Assembly (NCBI RefSeq): GCF_000764305.2
Contig: NW_025932824.1
Coordinates: forward strand, 1-64,000
Length of the DNA stretch: 64,000 nt
Direction: 5' to 3'
From: Hyalella azteca
Taxonomy: Eukaryota > Arthropoda > Malacostraca > Amphipoda > Hyalellidae
In this document: piece by piece, positions 33,385 to 45,900 of the stretch
Numbering within the stretch: the first letter of the stretch is position 1
Layout of the letters: each line of letters opens with the position of its first letter
The notes under the pieces: model-generated
What the model saw: only the letters and a program-made list of their open reading frames with translations
What the model was told of the DNA's origin: nothing
Database searches by the model: none
Program-made: the position numbers and the translations under genes

Positions 33385-35369
33385 ATGATGGAATCTTCAA
33401 ATGAGGCTATAAATGTGGCAAGTAATCATGAACAAACTTCACACAAAAAAGAAGAGATACTCACTGGTAGTTCCTACCATGATGGAGGAGGGTATTCTAA
33501 TCTAACCTCAGGTGCAGATAGCGCTGAAAATGAGAGAGAGATCAATCCTGATCTCGAGGAAGGAGGAGCTTTGCCAATCAGAGCTGAGAAAAGTGGCAGG
33601 CGACGTGGCCGACATCCAAATTTTGCATATGGTACTGCACCTACTACCGCCGAGCAAGGAGATCTCCTCCCTTCTGAAACAGATGAAGATGATATATTCC
33701 AAGAAACTGAAAGACTGCTTTCTCATGACAGACGAGGCTTTGAGGTGTCTGGTCATCATATAACCTCACCTTCGAAGTCGAGTAGTAACCAAACTCTCAT
33801 CCATCTCATCAAAGGCAATCTTGGAACAGGTATACTTGCTATGCCAGATGCCCTTAAGAACTCTGGTCTTCTTACAGGATGTTGCCTATTGCCTATTATT
33901 GCTCTTATATGTGTTCATTGTATGCATTTGCTAATCTGGACTACTAATGAGCTGCAAGCCAGACTACAATGCTCTAGTCTCACTTTTGCCATGGTTGGGG
34001 AAGCTGCATTTGCTTACGGTCCTCGACGTCTTCGGTTTCTGTCAAAATTTGCGCATACTTCCCTCAACAGCTTCCTCGTAATTACCCAGCTTGGATTCTG
34101 CTGTGTGTACATCGTCTTTATAGCGACCAACATTAAGCAAGTTGTGGATGTTTTATCTCCGGGGGCTGTGTGGGACTTGCATGCTTACATTGCAATCGTC
34201 AGTTTACCAATACTTGCGCTATCAATGGTCAAAACTCTCACGAAACTTTACTACCCTTCTCTTGCCAGCAACGTTTTGATATTGGTTGGCTTGGTGTTAA
34301 TTTTGACTTATTTACTGCATGATCTTCCTAATGCAGAAGACAGAAAGCAGTTTTCTTCTTGGGAAGACTTGCCACTGTTTTTGTCCACTAGTATCTATGC
34401 CTTTGAAGGGATTGGTGTTGTACTTCCACTGCAGCGAAATATGCAAAATCCAGAAGATCTAGGAGGCATCAATGGCGTATTGAACACTGCCATGGTTCTT
34501 GTGACTTGTCTATATATTGGAATGGGGTTCTATGGCTACCTCAAGTACGGAGATCTAGTGCAAGGATCCATCACTCTCAACCTGCCAAGAGAGGAGCCTC
34601 TGGCCATGAGCATTTCCGTGATATTTGTCGTTGCCATTTTCTTGACGTACGCACTCATGCTATACGTGCCCGTCGAGCTCACTTGGCCGCATCTGGTGGC
34701 AAAATTTTCGCGCTACACACGCCGCAAGAACGCGATTTACGTCTTCAGGGCGCTGCTGGTGCTGGTTACGCTGATATTTGCGTCCATTGTTCCACACATC
34801 GGGCTCTTCATTTCCCTCGTGGGGGCCATGGCGTCATCAACGCTTGCCCTCATCTTCCCTCCGCTGCTACATTCCCTTACTTTCTATGACACGTGAGTTG
34901 GGACCAAAATTGTGAGATTTCAGAATTCTGTCAATTTTATGTTGGAATTTATTTCTAGCTTTTTCTTACTTTTATACACCTGCACATCTTGACGGCTCGT
35001 TCATTCAAAATTGTCAATAAATTAGAATATTATCTTCTGTTTTTATTTCGCTTGCGATAAAGTGATTCTTTTTTTTTAAATTTTAAATACTAAAAAGAAT
35101 ATCTATGCCTTCTATTTATACCCAATATTGATAAAAAAAATTTATTTATTTTTTCTGTATTAACTTGACTTTCATGTTTATTTTCATGCAAGCCCTTAAC
35201 TCAATGTTTATTTTTCTGCCGTGTTTTCAGGATAAGTTGCTTGAGCCTGACCAAGAATATGCTGATCATGGTGTTTGGCGTGGTGTGTTTCGTGACGGGC
35301 TCCTACTACAGCCTCGCAGCCATCATCAGGGCGTTACAGCATCCTACTGGCGGCAATATCCCGTTATAA
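33385..35369 (+). CDS. SLC36-type proton-coupled amino-acid transporter (pathetic/PAT-like)
   Basis: Two exons, 33385-34892 and 35231-35369, join in phase (AC|G) and give 548 residues. The N-terminal ~135 residues are acidic, Ser-rich and cytosolic. They contain ETERLL (107-112), an acidic dileucine motif that in other transporters directs lysosomal sorting. Residues 144-154 (GNLGTGILAMP) are the amino-acid/auxin-permease signature of SLC36, and about ten to eleven hydrophobic helices follow. Exon 2 supplies the last helix and a short tail. Family members export or import small neutral amino acids with protons at lysosomes or the plasma membrane and feed TORC1 signalling. Start: an in-frame TAG lies 18 bases upstream at 33367, and CAG at 33378 may be a 5' UTR acceptor. 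The second Met (33388) is also possible. Length suits the family, with a longer N-terminus. Substrate is not predictable. Confidence 0.9.
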
Positions 35370-37740
35370 GGAAGCTTTTATCCGCCGCCTCGCTCGAGTT
35401 TGTGTTCACATTATAGGGTGATGGAAAAGCTGTACTGATTATCCATGCAATTTAATTTAAAAATTCTAATAACTTCGTCGTGCAGCTACCGTTGCTGGCC
35501 ATCAAGTACGAGTTTTGCATTTCGTTTTTTTACGATTTTAAAGTATTATTCTCTCTGTCGGTATCTGAAAATGACATGAAACTTAGCATCAATATTTTCG
35601 CAGTTTTCAAGCTTAATAAAGCTCATACATTCTGCTACTGAAGAACCACCTAGTGTTTGTATCTCGATGAAAATAATTTCTTAGCTCGTCAGCTTCATAA
35701 TTCTTGCCATACCTGTCCTTGTAGTGAACATTCTAATGTTTCATTTGTGTAGCATTTGTTCGTTCATTATGCCAAGTCTCACGAGAGCTGCCGTGCTGTT
35801 TACGAGCCTCTTGCTGAGCGGATGCTTTGGGTCCTGCTAGTGTTTCATTCTATTTGTAGCTTCTTGCTTTTTTCTTCTTGAATAAAATGAATTTTAAACT
35901 CAATTCTGTGATCGTTTTGGGAAACTTATCTAATAAATTTTTGCATTCTAAAAAGTTTTTTTGCGGGTTCTGTATATACATGCATTCGTTTGGATGCATT
36001 CATCCATGATCTGCTTTACAGATGCAATGTAATCAATTTTTACTCGGAATTTCCTTACGACTTCTATTGTTAGTGACGCATTCCTTTCCTTTCCGTTGAA
36101 ACACAAGCTCGACGGTGACGACGAAACTTAGATCAAAATTATTATCTTGCCTGTATGCCTCCGGGAAAACTAGTGATGTATTGCTATATAAATGACTTTG
36201 TTTATTTAAGTGGGCGTTTTGTGTACAGTATTAGGTACTGTAAGGCGTACAATATAAATGCTCACAATTGTATATTGTGAATTACATTGGTAGGATGTTT
36301 CATCCGTCGAGTCTTGAATTAAGATCCGACTTAACATTGGCTTCTTCCGTGTACATGCTTTATACATGTTTCCTTGTATGACAATAACTACTTGTTAAAT
36401 AGAATTTTGCTACAATTATTTTATTCAATTCCTGCTCTCAAGCAGGGTATTGCTCAAGTCAAGTGAGTCTCGATATTCTGTGATACAGTGCAACCATTGC
36501 TAGGATGCTAACTATATTTCATCTAAGTCATGTTACTAGCTAAGAATATTATCTTACTGCCTCAGTCGTCTAGGGTTATTTTGTTGCCATGATGTCTTCC
36601 TACACGCGACCCGCTGTAAAATATGATGCTGACATGAGAGTACAACGAGGGTTCTGCCCACAACCCTGCTTGCACCATGGAACAATACAACGTACCAGCG
36701 GATACTTCGGTGTTATCGAATGAAGACCAAATTAGATTTATCAAATTAGGTTTGCAATAATGGCGTCCTAACTCATTTCCCTGCTTTTTGACAAAAGTCA
36801 GAAGCATTTTTGGACCAAACTTGTAATAAATTTATATTATAAGGCAAAGTATTATTCAAAATAGGTATTTGTAAAGCTCTATGTTTTTTATGAACTTGGT
36901 CCGTTTAACGAGAGCCATCTCGCCGACTGACGTAAGTTGAACTTGACATTACTCTGGTATAAATACGTGCGTCAATTTCTTTTCTTTGTTAATTTACATT
37001 CCTCTACGGAATCAATGTATTGGTTGGAATAAAACATGATAATAGGCATTCTATCTTGTTGAAAATTAGTGTACTATTAATGCAACCTGATATGATCAGT
37101 GTAATTCAATGTGATCAGTAAAATTTATTTTGTTCGTAATGATCGAGTGTTATATAATGGGATCATAGGATTCTAATGTGCTGTTTGTAATATAGTGAGA
37201 TCTTTATAATCAATTTCAAACATGTTGATGTAACCAGATAATTTTGTTCCAACGTGATCACTGATCAAACGCGATCACTATAATCTGATGACCGAGCCAC
37301 GTTGAGCGCGTTCGAAGTAATTTAATTACACGCATCATAGAATAATTTACCTGCGTTCAAGATTATACTAATTTTACATCGTAGCATATTTATCTAACGA
37401 AAGAGCTGTGAAGATGGAGGTCATAAAGTGACGCCGTGGCTGAAGAGTTGGTATCCTGATTCGTCATAGTTTCAGCGTCACGTAAAAAGCTACTCGATAA
37501 TCTAATCTCTGTGACGACTCGGAATGAATTATTGTATGTTCCTATCTCTTATATTTATTTTAATGTTGTATGCATGCAATAATATATATACTCGTTCTGG
37601 TAATTAAGATTCCTTTTCTCGCTTGACTCGCTACCACTGCCTCTTGTGTACATCATGTTCTGCGCGCCATCTTCAGGCGAGGCTCATCTTAGCCCCGCGG
37701 TGTTCAGTAACAAGGCGTGCCTTGTCGGACCTGACATGCA
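35370..37740. other. 3' flank of SLC36 gene; no further gene
   Basis: Poly(A) signal candidates AATAAA lie at 35615-35620 and 35881-35886. The rest is AT-rich, with several TGATCA/GATC-containing phrases around 37085-37285 (TGATCAGTGTAATTCAATGT and relatives) that form a loose repeat. No coding frame is supported. Confidence 0.45.
35615..35620 (+). terminator. Candidate poly(A) signal of the SLC36 gene
   Basis: AATAAA 246 bp after the stop; a second one at 35881-35886 would give a longer 3' UTR. Confidence 0.45.
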
Positions 37741-37744
37741 TCAC

Positions 37745-38590
37745 GCTTGTTGTTGCTATACAGCACTTGTTGCCACGCACTGTGCTTGTTGCCACGCACG
37801 GCGCTTGTTGCCACGCACGGTGCTTGTTGCCACGCACGGCGTTTGTTGCCAGGCACTGCGCTTGTTGTTGCTACGGCGTTTGTTGCCAGGCACTGCGCTT
37901 GTTGTTGCTACGGCGTTTGTTGCCAGGCACTGCGCTTGTTGTTGCTACGGCGTTTATTGCCAGGCACTGCGCTTGTTGTTGCTACGGCGTTTGTTGCCAG
38001 GCACTGCGCTTGTTGTTGCTACGGCGTTTGTTGCCACTCACTGCGCTTGTTGTCGCTACGGCGTTTGTTGCCACGCACTGCGCTTGTTGTTGCTACGGCG
38101 TTTGTTGCCTTACGCGGCACTTGTTGCCACGCACGGTGCTTGTTGCCACGTACGGTGCTTGTTGCCACGTACGGTGCTTGTTGCCACGTACGGTGCTTGT
38201 TGCCCCGTACGGTGCTTGTTGCCACGTACGGTGCTTGTTGCCCCGTACGGTGCTTGTTGCCACGTACGGTGTTTGTTGCCACGCACGGTGTTTGTTGCCA
38301 CGCACGGCGTTTGTTGCCACGCACGGCGTTTGTTGCCACGCACGGTGCTTGTTGCCACGCACGGTGGTTGTTGCCACGTACGGTGCTTGTTGCCACGCAT
38401 AGTGCTTGTTGCCACGCACGGTGCTTGTTGCCACGCACGGTGCTTGTTGCCACGCACGGTGCTTGTTGCCACGATGCTTGTTGCCACGTACGGTGCTTGT
38501 TGCCACGCACGGTGCTTGTTGCCACGCACGGCGTTTGATGCCACGCACGGTGCTTGTTGCCACGCACGGCGTTTGATGCCGCACACGGCG
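37745..38590 (+). repeat. 19-bp minisatellite with higher-order 37-bp start
   Basis: From about 38110 to 38590 the unit is GCTTGTTGCCACGCACGGT (19 bp), with point variants such as GTAC for GCAC. The first part (37850-38100) is a 37-bp composite: GCGCTTGTTGTTGCTACGGC plus GTTTGTTGCCAGGCACT. A 19-bp period is not a multiple of three, so the array cycles through all frames. That explains the 150-340-codon open frames on both strands, which are not genes. Confidence 0.95.
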
Positions 38591-40577
38591 TTAATTTATA
38601 GGCAAATCTTTTTTGTACTCTACAGGATGTTTGTCTCCTGGCAGGACGTTTCTTGTTGAACCAGTCGTTTTCATAATTCGTTAGGAAAGTAACGAATTAT
38701 GCTAGAAAGTAACGAATCAGCGATCGTTAGGGAAGTATTCAGTCTCAATTTAATTGTAGTTCAAAATACTAGGTCGCTTTCAAGCTTATTTTATCGCGGA
38801 AAAATGATAGCGGCGAAGCTTACATTCTCGAAAAAAGTCGGCCTGGGGCGTCATGTCGTTAAACTATCATATTGTTTATTATGTAGGTCTTTTCCATTAA
38901 ATCAATATTTTCGTTACAAGTGCATAAATAGACGGTACTTCAACTCAAGATAGTCTTCAGTTGTTATAAATAACGCTCGAGAAAAATTCGCATTTCATTC
39001 TTTACGAAATTTTCGCTAACTTGGATTGCCTTGTGGGTTGCATTGGTTGCTAGAAAAAAAGGCTCCCAGTAGAAATACGTGCATTTCTATTTATTGAAGT
39101 GTGTAAATGATCATCTTGGCCTCAGTCAGGAGAAGCTATAATTATTAACCTCCAGTGAGGCAGGAGAACTTTATAACGTATCAAATGTTCACTTATATTA
39201 ATAAATTCAATAAAAATATTGATTATTATTTGTTTGTTTTATTACAGCAAAGAAAATACGACTCATGGGTAAATACGAGTTTAATAATAATTATAATGCG
39301 AATGCAAGATAAGTCAAGTTGATTAACATTAGTGACAGGATACCAGGAATAATCATGGAGTTGCGAGGTAATCGGAATCGACTAAGCATTTAGGGACTCA
39401 ATCGGTATTTCCAGCAACCGGTTCTTATAACCGACTATCTGGAGTCAATGGTACTGTGGGTGTAGTAGTACTTAGTATAGAGTCTATAGACGAAAGCGGT
39501 GTCGGCTGTAATATATTTTTAAAGTTCCGTATAGTTCATTTTGCTTGTCTTTGAGAATCACAGACTTTTGAAACGTAAATTACAATAGTAGAGGTTAGAA
39601 ATGTTATCGACAAATTTTAATCGCGTTTAATTAGAATGAAAATATTGGTAGTGCTTCCCCCCCCCCTAAATTGCGATCAGGAATATCGATGTTCATTTGT
39701 CATCAACTCTCAAATATGCATATAAATTTCCCCATCCACCGTCAACAGCTTAATCGTTCGGTAATTTGGTTACTCAACTCATTTTTAATTTTCATGTGCG
39801 TGAAATCTACATACCAGAGGGCGCAGTGTTATTCAGACAATGACCCGTTGAGATATCTCAGTTGTCACCGCGCATTACTGAACTGCTGTCTCATGTTCAC
39901 GCTGCTGACTGCTCGCGACTAATTGTGCGGTTTTTGTGCGTTTCTAATACCAGTGCTGCTGTGAACTAACTCAAAATTTATACAGGACCGAAGTCTACCC
40001 ACTAATTAGCTTATTTGCACTCTAACGTGTTTCGTTTGTAAGTAGTACACTAACGTTTCTCGTTTGTAAGTACGTACAAGTTAGCTGATCTGCCGAGCTT
40101 TCAGTTGCAAGGCACATACATTCTCGTAGCCTAATCATTTTATTTCGGCTTTGCCTCTGAGAGTAACCTGCTTAACGGCTCCTGGCAGTTGGCTGAGATA
40201 TGGCCCTGTATAATTAATTCAATACAAAACTACACAGCGAGATTTAAATATCATTTTGGTTAACATCTTCAGTTTCATATCAATTTTGTGTCCCCCTATA
40301 GAGGCGCTTATACACGGGGGTCGGGGCTAGTATTGGCTGCGAGTTTTCACACTCCTAATTCTGAAAGCTTATAACACACGAGGAAAGTATTTGATAAAGT
40401 CCGCAGATGCCCGTACGCCGTTATTATTATTATTATACGAAGCCGTTCTCTTGGCGTCTGGTTCAAACGAACGTCGAGAGAGCGTTCCACATAAGTTTAA
40501 TAGTCAATAATATTTGGAAGCCGTCGACGGCGTCGAGTGAGATCTGTTAATTAACTAGGTAACTAATATGGTGGAGA
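38591..40577. other. No gene recognised
   Basis: Unremarkable AT-rich sequence. A short duplication CTAACGT(G/-)TTTCGTTTGTAAGTA occurs at about 40022-40070, and an (ATT)n run at 40422-40436 may be a SINE tail remnant. Confidence 0.35.
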
Positions 40578-40712
40578 ATGGAACGTAACGGTAATGACGA
40601 GTTAGAGGAGACGTTTGATCAAGCAGTTGGTGGCACAGTTGCCACTCTTGCCGAGGAGGTGAAAAACTTTGCGGAGCTGCAAAGTATTTGCATCTGGCAT
40701 AATAATAAATAA
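40578..40712 (+). CDS. Small ORF of 44 codons, possible start exon
   Basis: ATG at 40578 opens MERNGNDELEETFDQAVGGT, then VATLAEEVKNFAELQSICIW and a TAA at 40710. The peptide is acidic and lacks low-complexity character. It could be a short protein, or a first coding exon using CTGCAAA|GTATTT at about 40683 as donor. No downstream exon was found. An overlapping minus-strand frame exists. Treat as a hypothesis. Confidence 0.25.
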   Translation: MERNGNDELEETFDQAVGGTVATLAEEVKNFAELQSICIWHNNK

Positions 40713-41711
40713 TATTTTTCGCAAGAATATCATATTTGAAATGCAAAAACCTCGCAGCTAATACTAGTCCCATGTGTAAGCACTTTAACGCTCTGAAAAC
40801 GTTTCACATTGCTCTGATTTACGTTATCTTGCTCTCAATAAAAGGTTTCCTGTAAGCTAAGGATACTTTTCCTCGTTTTTTACGCTGTCATGTTGATAAT
40901 GGATAGCACTTCTGCATTGACCAAACATTTCGGCTGAAATTAAGAAGTTTCTTTTTTTTTTTGGGTAAACATTTCCGCCAATGCATCGCATTCAACCGCC
41001 AATGCCTTTCAGCTTTCCCTTCGTTCTGAGGCTCTGTACTAAATTAATTTAAGTGTGAGAGACCAGCACGCACCGCACTGGTTTACTCAACAGCACTAAT
41101 CTTCCAGGAGCGCTCTGGATGACTTTTAACTAAATCCCCTATCTCCAACCGATTCATTTGGAAATTTTCCCTTCTTTGCGGTTTACAACTCTGCTGCTGT
41201 TTTGAAGACGATTAAAAGTAAGAGTTACAGAATTTGAAATAAATAAAATGGTATTTGTGACGAATGTCCTAGCACGTTCATGTAAAAACGTGAATTGCTC
41301 AATTTTTTTCCAATTGACCAACTCCAGTGCTAGGAAGCGCTGACCTATATGAAGCTAAATTTTAACAGTGCTAAAAACGCTTATTTGTTATGGCATTGTG
41401 CACTTTTTATTTCTTTATAGGAACTAGTCAATTAGCCTCCTGTAGGTTGATAACTAACTATTCAGATCCCTCCGAGGTTTGTTGATCTTTTTTCGACTGT
41501 GATCTTCAATATCTTCGTTTACTGTGATGAGATATAGCGTACGTATTCGCTAACGAAAATTGTAGATCAGTGACGACTAAATTTCAATTATCATTAGTGT
41601 GTGAGATTCGAAACTATTATTACTATTATTTCTTCAGTATATTCCTCATGGTTGATACAAGTTGGACTGTAGTAGATTGTTCAGCCGAAAATGTACAGCT
41701 TATTTTGAAGA
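40713..41711. other. No gene recognised
   Basis: No sustained frames or repeats noticed apart from short homopolymers. Confidence 0.3.
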
Positions 41712-42110
41712 TTATGAAGCTTCCAAGCCTCTGTTATCGACGTTTGCGTGGTGACCTCATTGAATTATACAAGTGCAGTCATGGTTTCTACAAGACCCCG
41801 GAAGGAGATTACGAGCATTTAAAACAATAACCAACCCCAGGGGCCACGGCTATAAACTAAAAAAACTGCGTTGCAAATCAAATCGATAAAGCTATGGAGA
41901 AATATATGTTCAGACTTGAAATGCCTAGCACCATACCAACCTGGTGGAAGTCTAGTAGCTACATGTATTTCAAATTGAAGTCAGTTTTGAAAAGTTCCGG
42001 TCCAAGGACCTTTTTTTTAGATCTCCTGAGAACAAGTCACGAAAAGTACAAGAATTGGCCACAGGCCACACCTGGCCTAATCTTCAGCGCCGTCAGTACC
42101 ATGATATGAT
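41712..42110 (+). mobile_element. LINE 3' end fragment
   Basis: KLPSLCYRRLRGDLIELYKC is the C-terminal segment of the same jockey/CR1-type LINE, continuing the point where the copy at 1-1185 was cut (..MKL). It is followed by degraded C-terminal sequence (EKYMFRLEMPST) and the 3' UTR phrase AAGTCACGAAAAGTACAAGA, then CACAGGCC. It contains frameshifts and the tail is eroded. Confidence 0.8.
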
Positions 42111-42970
42111 AAGGTATATGATTGCGATTTAGAAACTGGGCTTACTTTCAAGCAAGTTACGAGCATGGAAACGACTTTAGTAGTGACTGATATTTCCCTT
42201 CCACTTACACGATTGCATGACGTACTGAATGAGAAATTTCGTGCATCGCTTTCCTGGCATGAAAGAACAAATTACATGTTAACTGATCGTAATGTATACG
42301 AACTACACTAGGCTACAGATAGTGTCATGCAAAAACTACAGTACCTGACAGTTCGTATTGTGTACTAACTATTGTCATATTCAGATCGTATTTTGTACAG
42401 ACAATCAGCTTAGGCGATAAAACTCGTTAACAGTTCCGTAAACCAATATATTAATTAGAGTAGTTTGCGTCGGCAGTGTCAATGCCGGCATCGTCCACGC
42501 TTGATGCAGTATGCCAATGCAAAATCTCGGAAACTGCTCAATCGAGTGGGTTTCTGGCTCAAACAAATACGTTACTGGTAATTAATTATGTTGGCAATTG
42601 ATGATTATCTAGTATATTTTTGATTTTCGATTCTACCAATTTCCGTAATATTAGCATTAACGCCATAGCTGTTAGGTACCTACTTCCCATGCTGTTCGCT
42701 ATTCCTTATGCTGCTTGCTATTCCCCATGCTTGTTGGGGTTGTTGCTATTCTCCTTGCTGTTTCCTATTCCTCATGCTGTTTGTTGTTCGATCCCCCATG
42801 CTGTTTGACCAGCTGCATGGGACAATGAGTAGCCAGAAGGCTTGAAATAACCAGTTTCTATCGCCAGAGTTGGAAGTGAACGCAGAGCAGGTTTTGTAGC
42901 CAAGCTCGCACGGCATTGACGGAACCGAGTATCTAGGTGCCAGGAGGAGTGTCTCTGGGTGCCAGACAAG
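42111..42970. other. 5' flank of the GTSF1-like gene; degenerate repeat at 42681-42810
   Basis: 42681-42810 is a pyrimidine-rich run of loose CCCCATGCTGTTTGCTATTC-like units (18-20 bp). A candidate acceptor GGGTGCCAG ends at 42964, six bases before the start codon, so a 5' untranslated exon may lie upstream. No promoter motif stood out. Confidence 0.4.
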
Positions 42971-45900
42971 ATGGCCTTGGCGTGCTGTCCCTTCGACAAG
43001 TCCCATCATGTCGAGGCCCTCGAGATGGCCAAGCACATCGAAACCTGCAGACAGGTGAGCAGTTACTGAGGCTACCTCGTTTTCAGATATCTGCATCATA
43101 TTATTCTATTATTCAGTATTTTGTGTTTTGCAGCTGGAAAAAATATTGAATTGAAAATTCAATTAAAGCTCAAAATAAGCTTGCATCATAAAGGGATACA
43201 TCACATCAAAGTTCATATAATAATATCTCCAGTTTTAATATTAACCATACTTGACCACAAATTTCTCTAAAGTAACTGAAAAAAAACATTGGATGGGCAA
43301 TAAACCTAGCTTGAACTCCGTTAGGTTACGTGGCATAGGGTTTAACGCTTTTATATGGTAATGTATCTTAACATAATGCTTAAATTCGGAGTCAAAGTGG
43401 GAACCATTAATAATATACTCCATGTAGGGTTTTGAAGCTTTCATTTCCACACTACAACCTAACATGAATAATAAACTGTGACTTAAAGCGAGTCTTCATT
43501 GTATTCAGTCGTTCCCGGGCGTGCTGAGGGTGAAGTGTCATGACCACGAAGTGCCCATCGAGAATTATTCGACGCACATACTCGTGTGTGCCAGCGCTGA
43601 GAATCTCTCCAAGTCGAGTGAGATATGATTGGCCTGCTTGCGAATATATATCGTGTGATTGAGTAATTAGTATGGCATAGCGATGTCAGATTTCACTAGG
43701 CAGTTAAGACTCATGGTTGAACTAAAGTTCAACCATGGTTAGACCTATCGATGATTCTTGACATGACGGAATATCCACGGCTTAATTGTTGCCGTCTCTG
43801 ATACGCAACGCACTGATCCAATTTTGTCCTGATTAGACCGCCCGGAAGTCTCGGGAAGCTGGGATTGAACCCTCAACTTTCTTGTCCAATCCTTGTACTC
43901 CGAACTGAAACCACTAGGCCACTCTGCGAAATTCATGCGAAACTATTTTTCTTATAATTTAATTTATAATCAAGGGGAAACAGCTTTGTAAATTCGTGAA
44001 TACTCCACATCAATAAGTTTGATTTGGTATGTGCGTTAAAATTTTATTCTAAACAAATTTATTAGACGTTTTAAAAATAATTTTGAACCAATTTGAATTG
44101 ACTCCTGTCATCCAACAGAGAAAAAACGCAACAAGAACTCCAAAGTGAACAGTGACGCACCAGTTGACTCCACTGCATCCACAGGGAACAAGAAAAACAA
44201 TTTTGCAAAGAACAAACACCAACCCACTTCTGATCATTTTTATCCACCAGTTTCTATTGAAGATGCAAAGGGCAAGCAGAAGAATAAATTCCAAGCAGGG
44301 AAAAATAGCAAAGAACTAAAAAACAACGCGAAGTCTTCAAAACAGAAAGCCAAAAAAGGTGCGGCGAAAGCTGAACCCAAAGCAAACTTCGTGCAATCTC
44401 CAGACAAGAAGATGATGTGGCACGACGACTCTGACGACCTACCTGAAATCCGCCCTAAACTTAAACAGATGATCGATACTTCAATTTTTGAACCCAAATA
44501 TATGAAGAGGAATCAAACTAATACAGTTGTCAACGAGGAGCATGAAGCAAAAAAAGTCTGTGACGTTGAATCGGAGACAAATCTTCAGATTTCTGAATCA
44601 GTGACCGATCATAACTGCAAAAATGATTTTGAATCTGCGCAAGAAACTTTACTTGGTGATCAAGTGATAGAATCTGACAAAATCATTTCCCACGTAGAGG
44701 GAAGTGTTGCTGGATTAGAAGACGAGAATTTCACGAATGATGAGCCTAAAAGTGATCACATTGTACTTGAAACAGAACCGGAAGTAGAAACGTATCCTGA
44801 AAGCCATGAGCATCATCTTGAGAATCGCTGTATCGAATTAGGATCGGTTCAAACTGAAACCCTTGACGAGCATTTCGTTAACGATGGCATGGTATTGGCC
44901 AAAAAAGATCCCGTCGAATTTTCCATAGAACAACTAACTGAAGGTGGCACTACCATTCTAGAGAAGCCTTCTAGAGCAGCTCAGGAAATCGAAGAAATTT
45001 TCGAGGACGTCGGGATTACAACAGGGGCTTGCAATGACGTAGGAGGTCTTGAGGAGAGGAGCGGTTGTAACGTCGAGGTGAGACTATATCTTATTGAACT
45101 GAAGAATACTCCAATTGCGCATTACTTACAATATTTAGAATGAATTATAGTATTTTAAATAAGAACTTAGCATCCTTAAAAGTACAATTAACTATTTACC
45201 CGAAAACCGGAACAATAGTTTACCTGTTATGTTTTGTGGTATCATTACCCATAGCATTAATATGTCATTTCTATAATGTTAATTGGACTTCATTTCTCAG
45301 GTAGAGCTTGAAGATGGCAAAGATTGTTCTACTCTCGCTCCATCATCAGACAATCAGCCGCGCCCCGGAGAATTTGATGCCAAGCAGCCGCGCCGCGCGT
45401 TGGGTAAGCGAGTCGCTTTACTAATTCAACTGAACCCTTTATTACATCGTGCAAATTTATGGCTTCAATCAAGGTGTTGCTAATATGATATATGTTTATC
45501 AAAAATATAGTAATATGTATTGCAAAATGTTGCATTGCACTAATATTTATATGTAAATAATTTGATTAGCTAATTTTTTCGTTTGTAAATGCATGTAATT
45601 TTCCCACGCCTTGTTTTGATGCTTAAACTGAGTACTACCAAACGCGTTTTGGTTGGTCAATCACTTGATGTCCCTCAGATATTGTGCCCGAAGAGGTGGA
45701 CGAAGATGAGTACTCTCAGGAAGGCGGGAACGATGTTTCTAAAAAAGTACAGAACATGGAGGCAGGTCGCCTCAACTCGGAGATGATAGGTCAGAGTGAC
45801 AAACTTGACCTCACTGGCACCGACGAATGTCATCGAAATCTACATCAAGTGAGCGAATTGCAAAAGCTAGACTCTGATCTCCAAGACAATCAGAAGGGAA

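Noticed and set aside
37085..37285. Clustered GATC/TGATCA phrases as regulatory sites
   Set aside because: Imperfect AT-rich repetition without a defined unit; no link to a promoter.
37623..38659. Cys/His/Leu-rich proteins of 158-337 codons on both strands
   Set aside because: By-products of a 19-bp tandem repeat with no stop in any frame.
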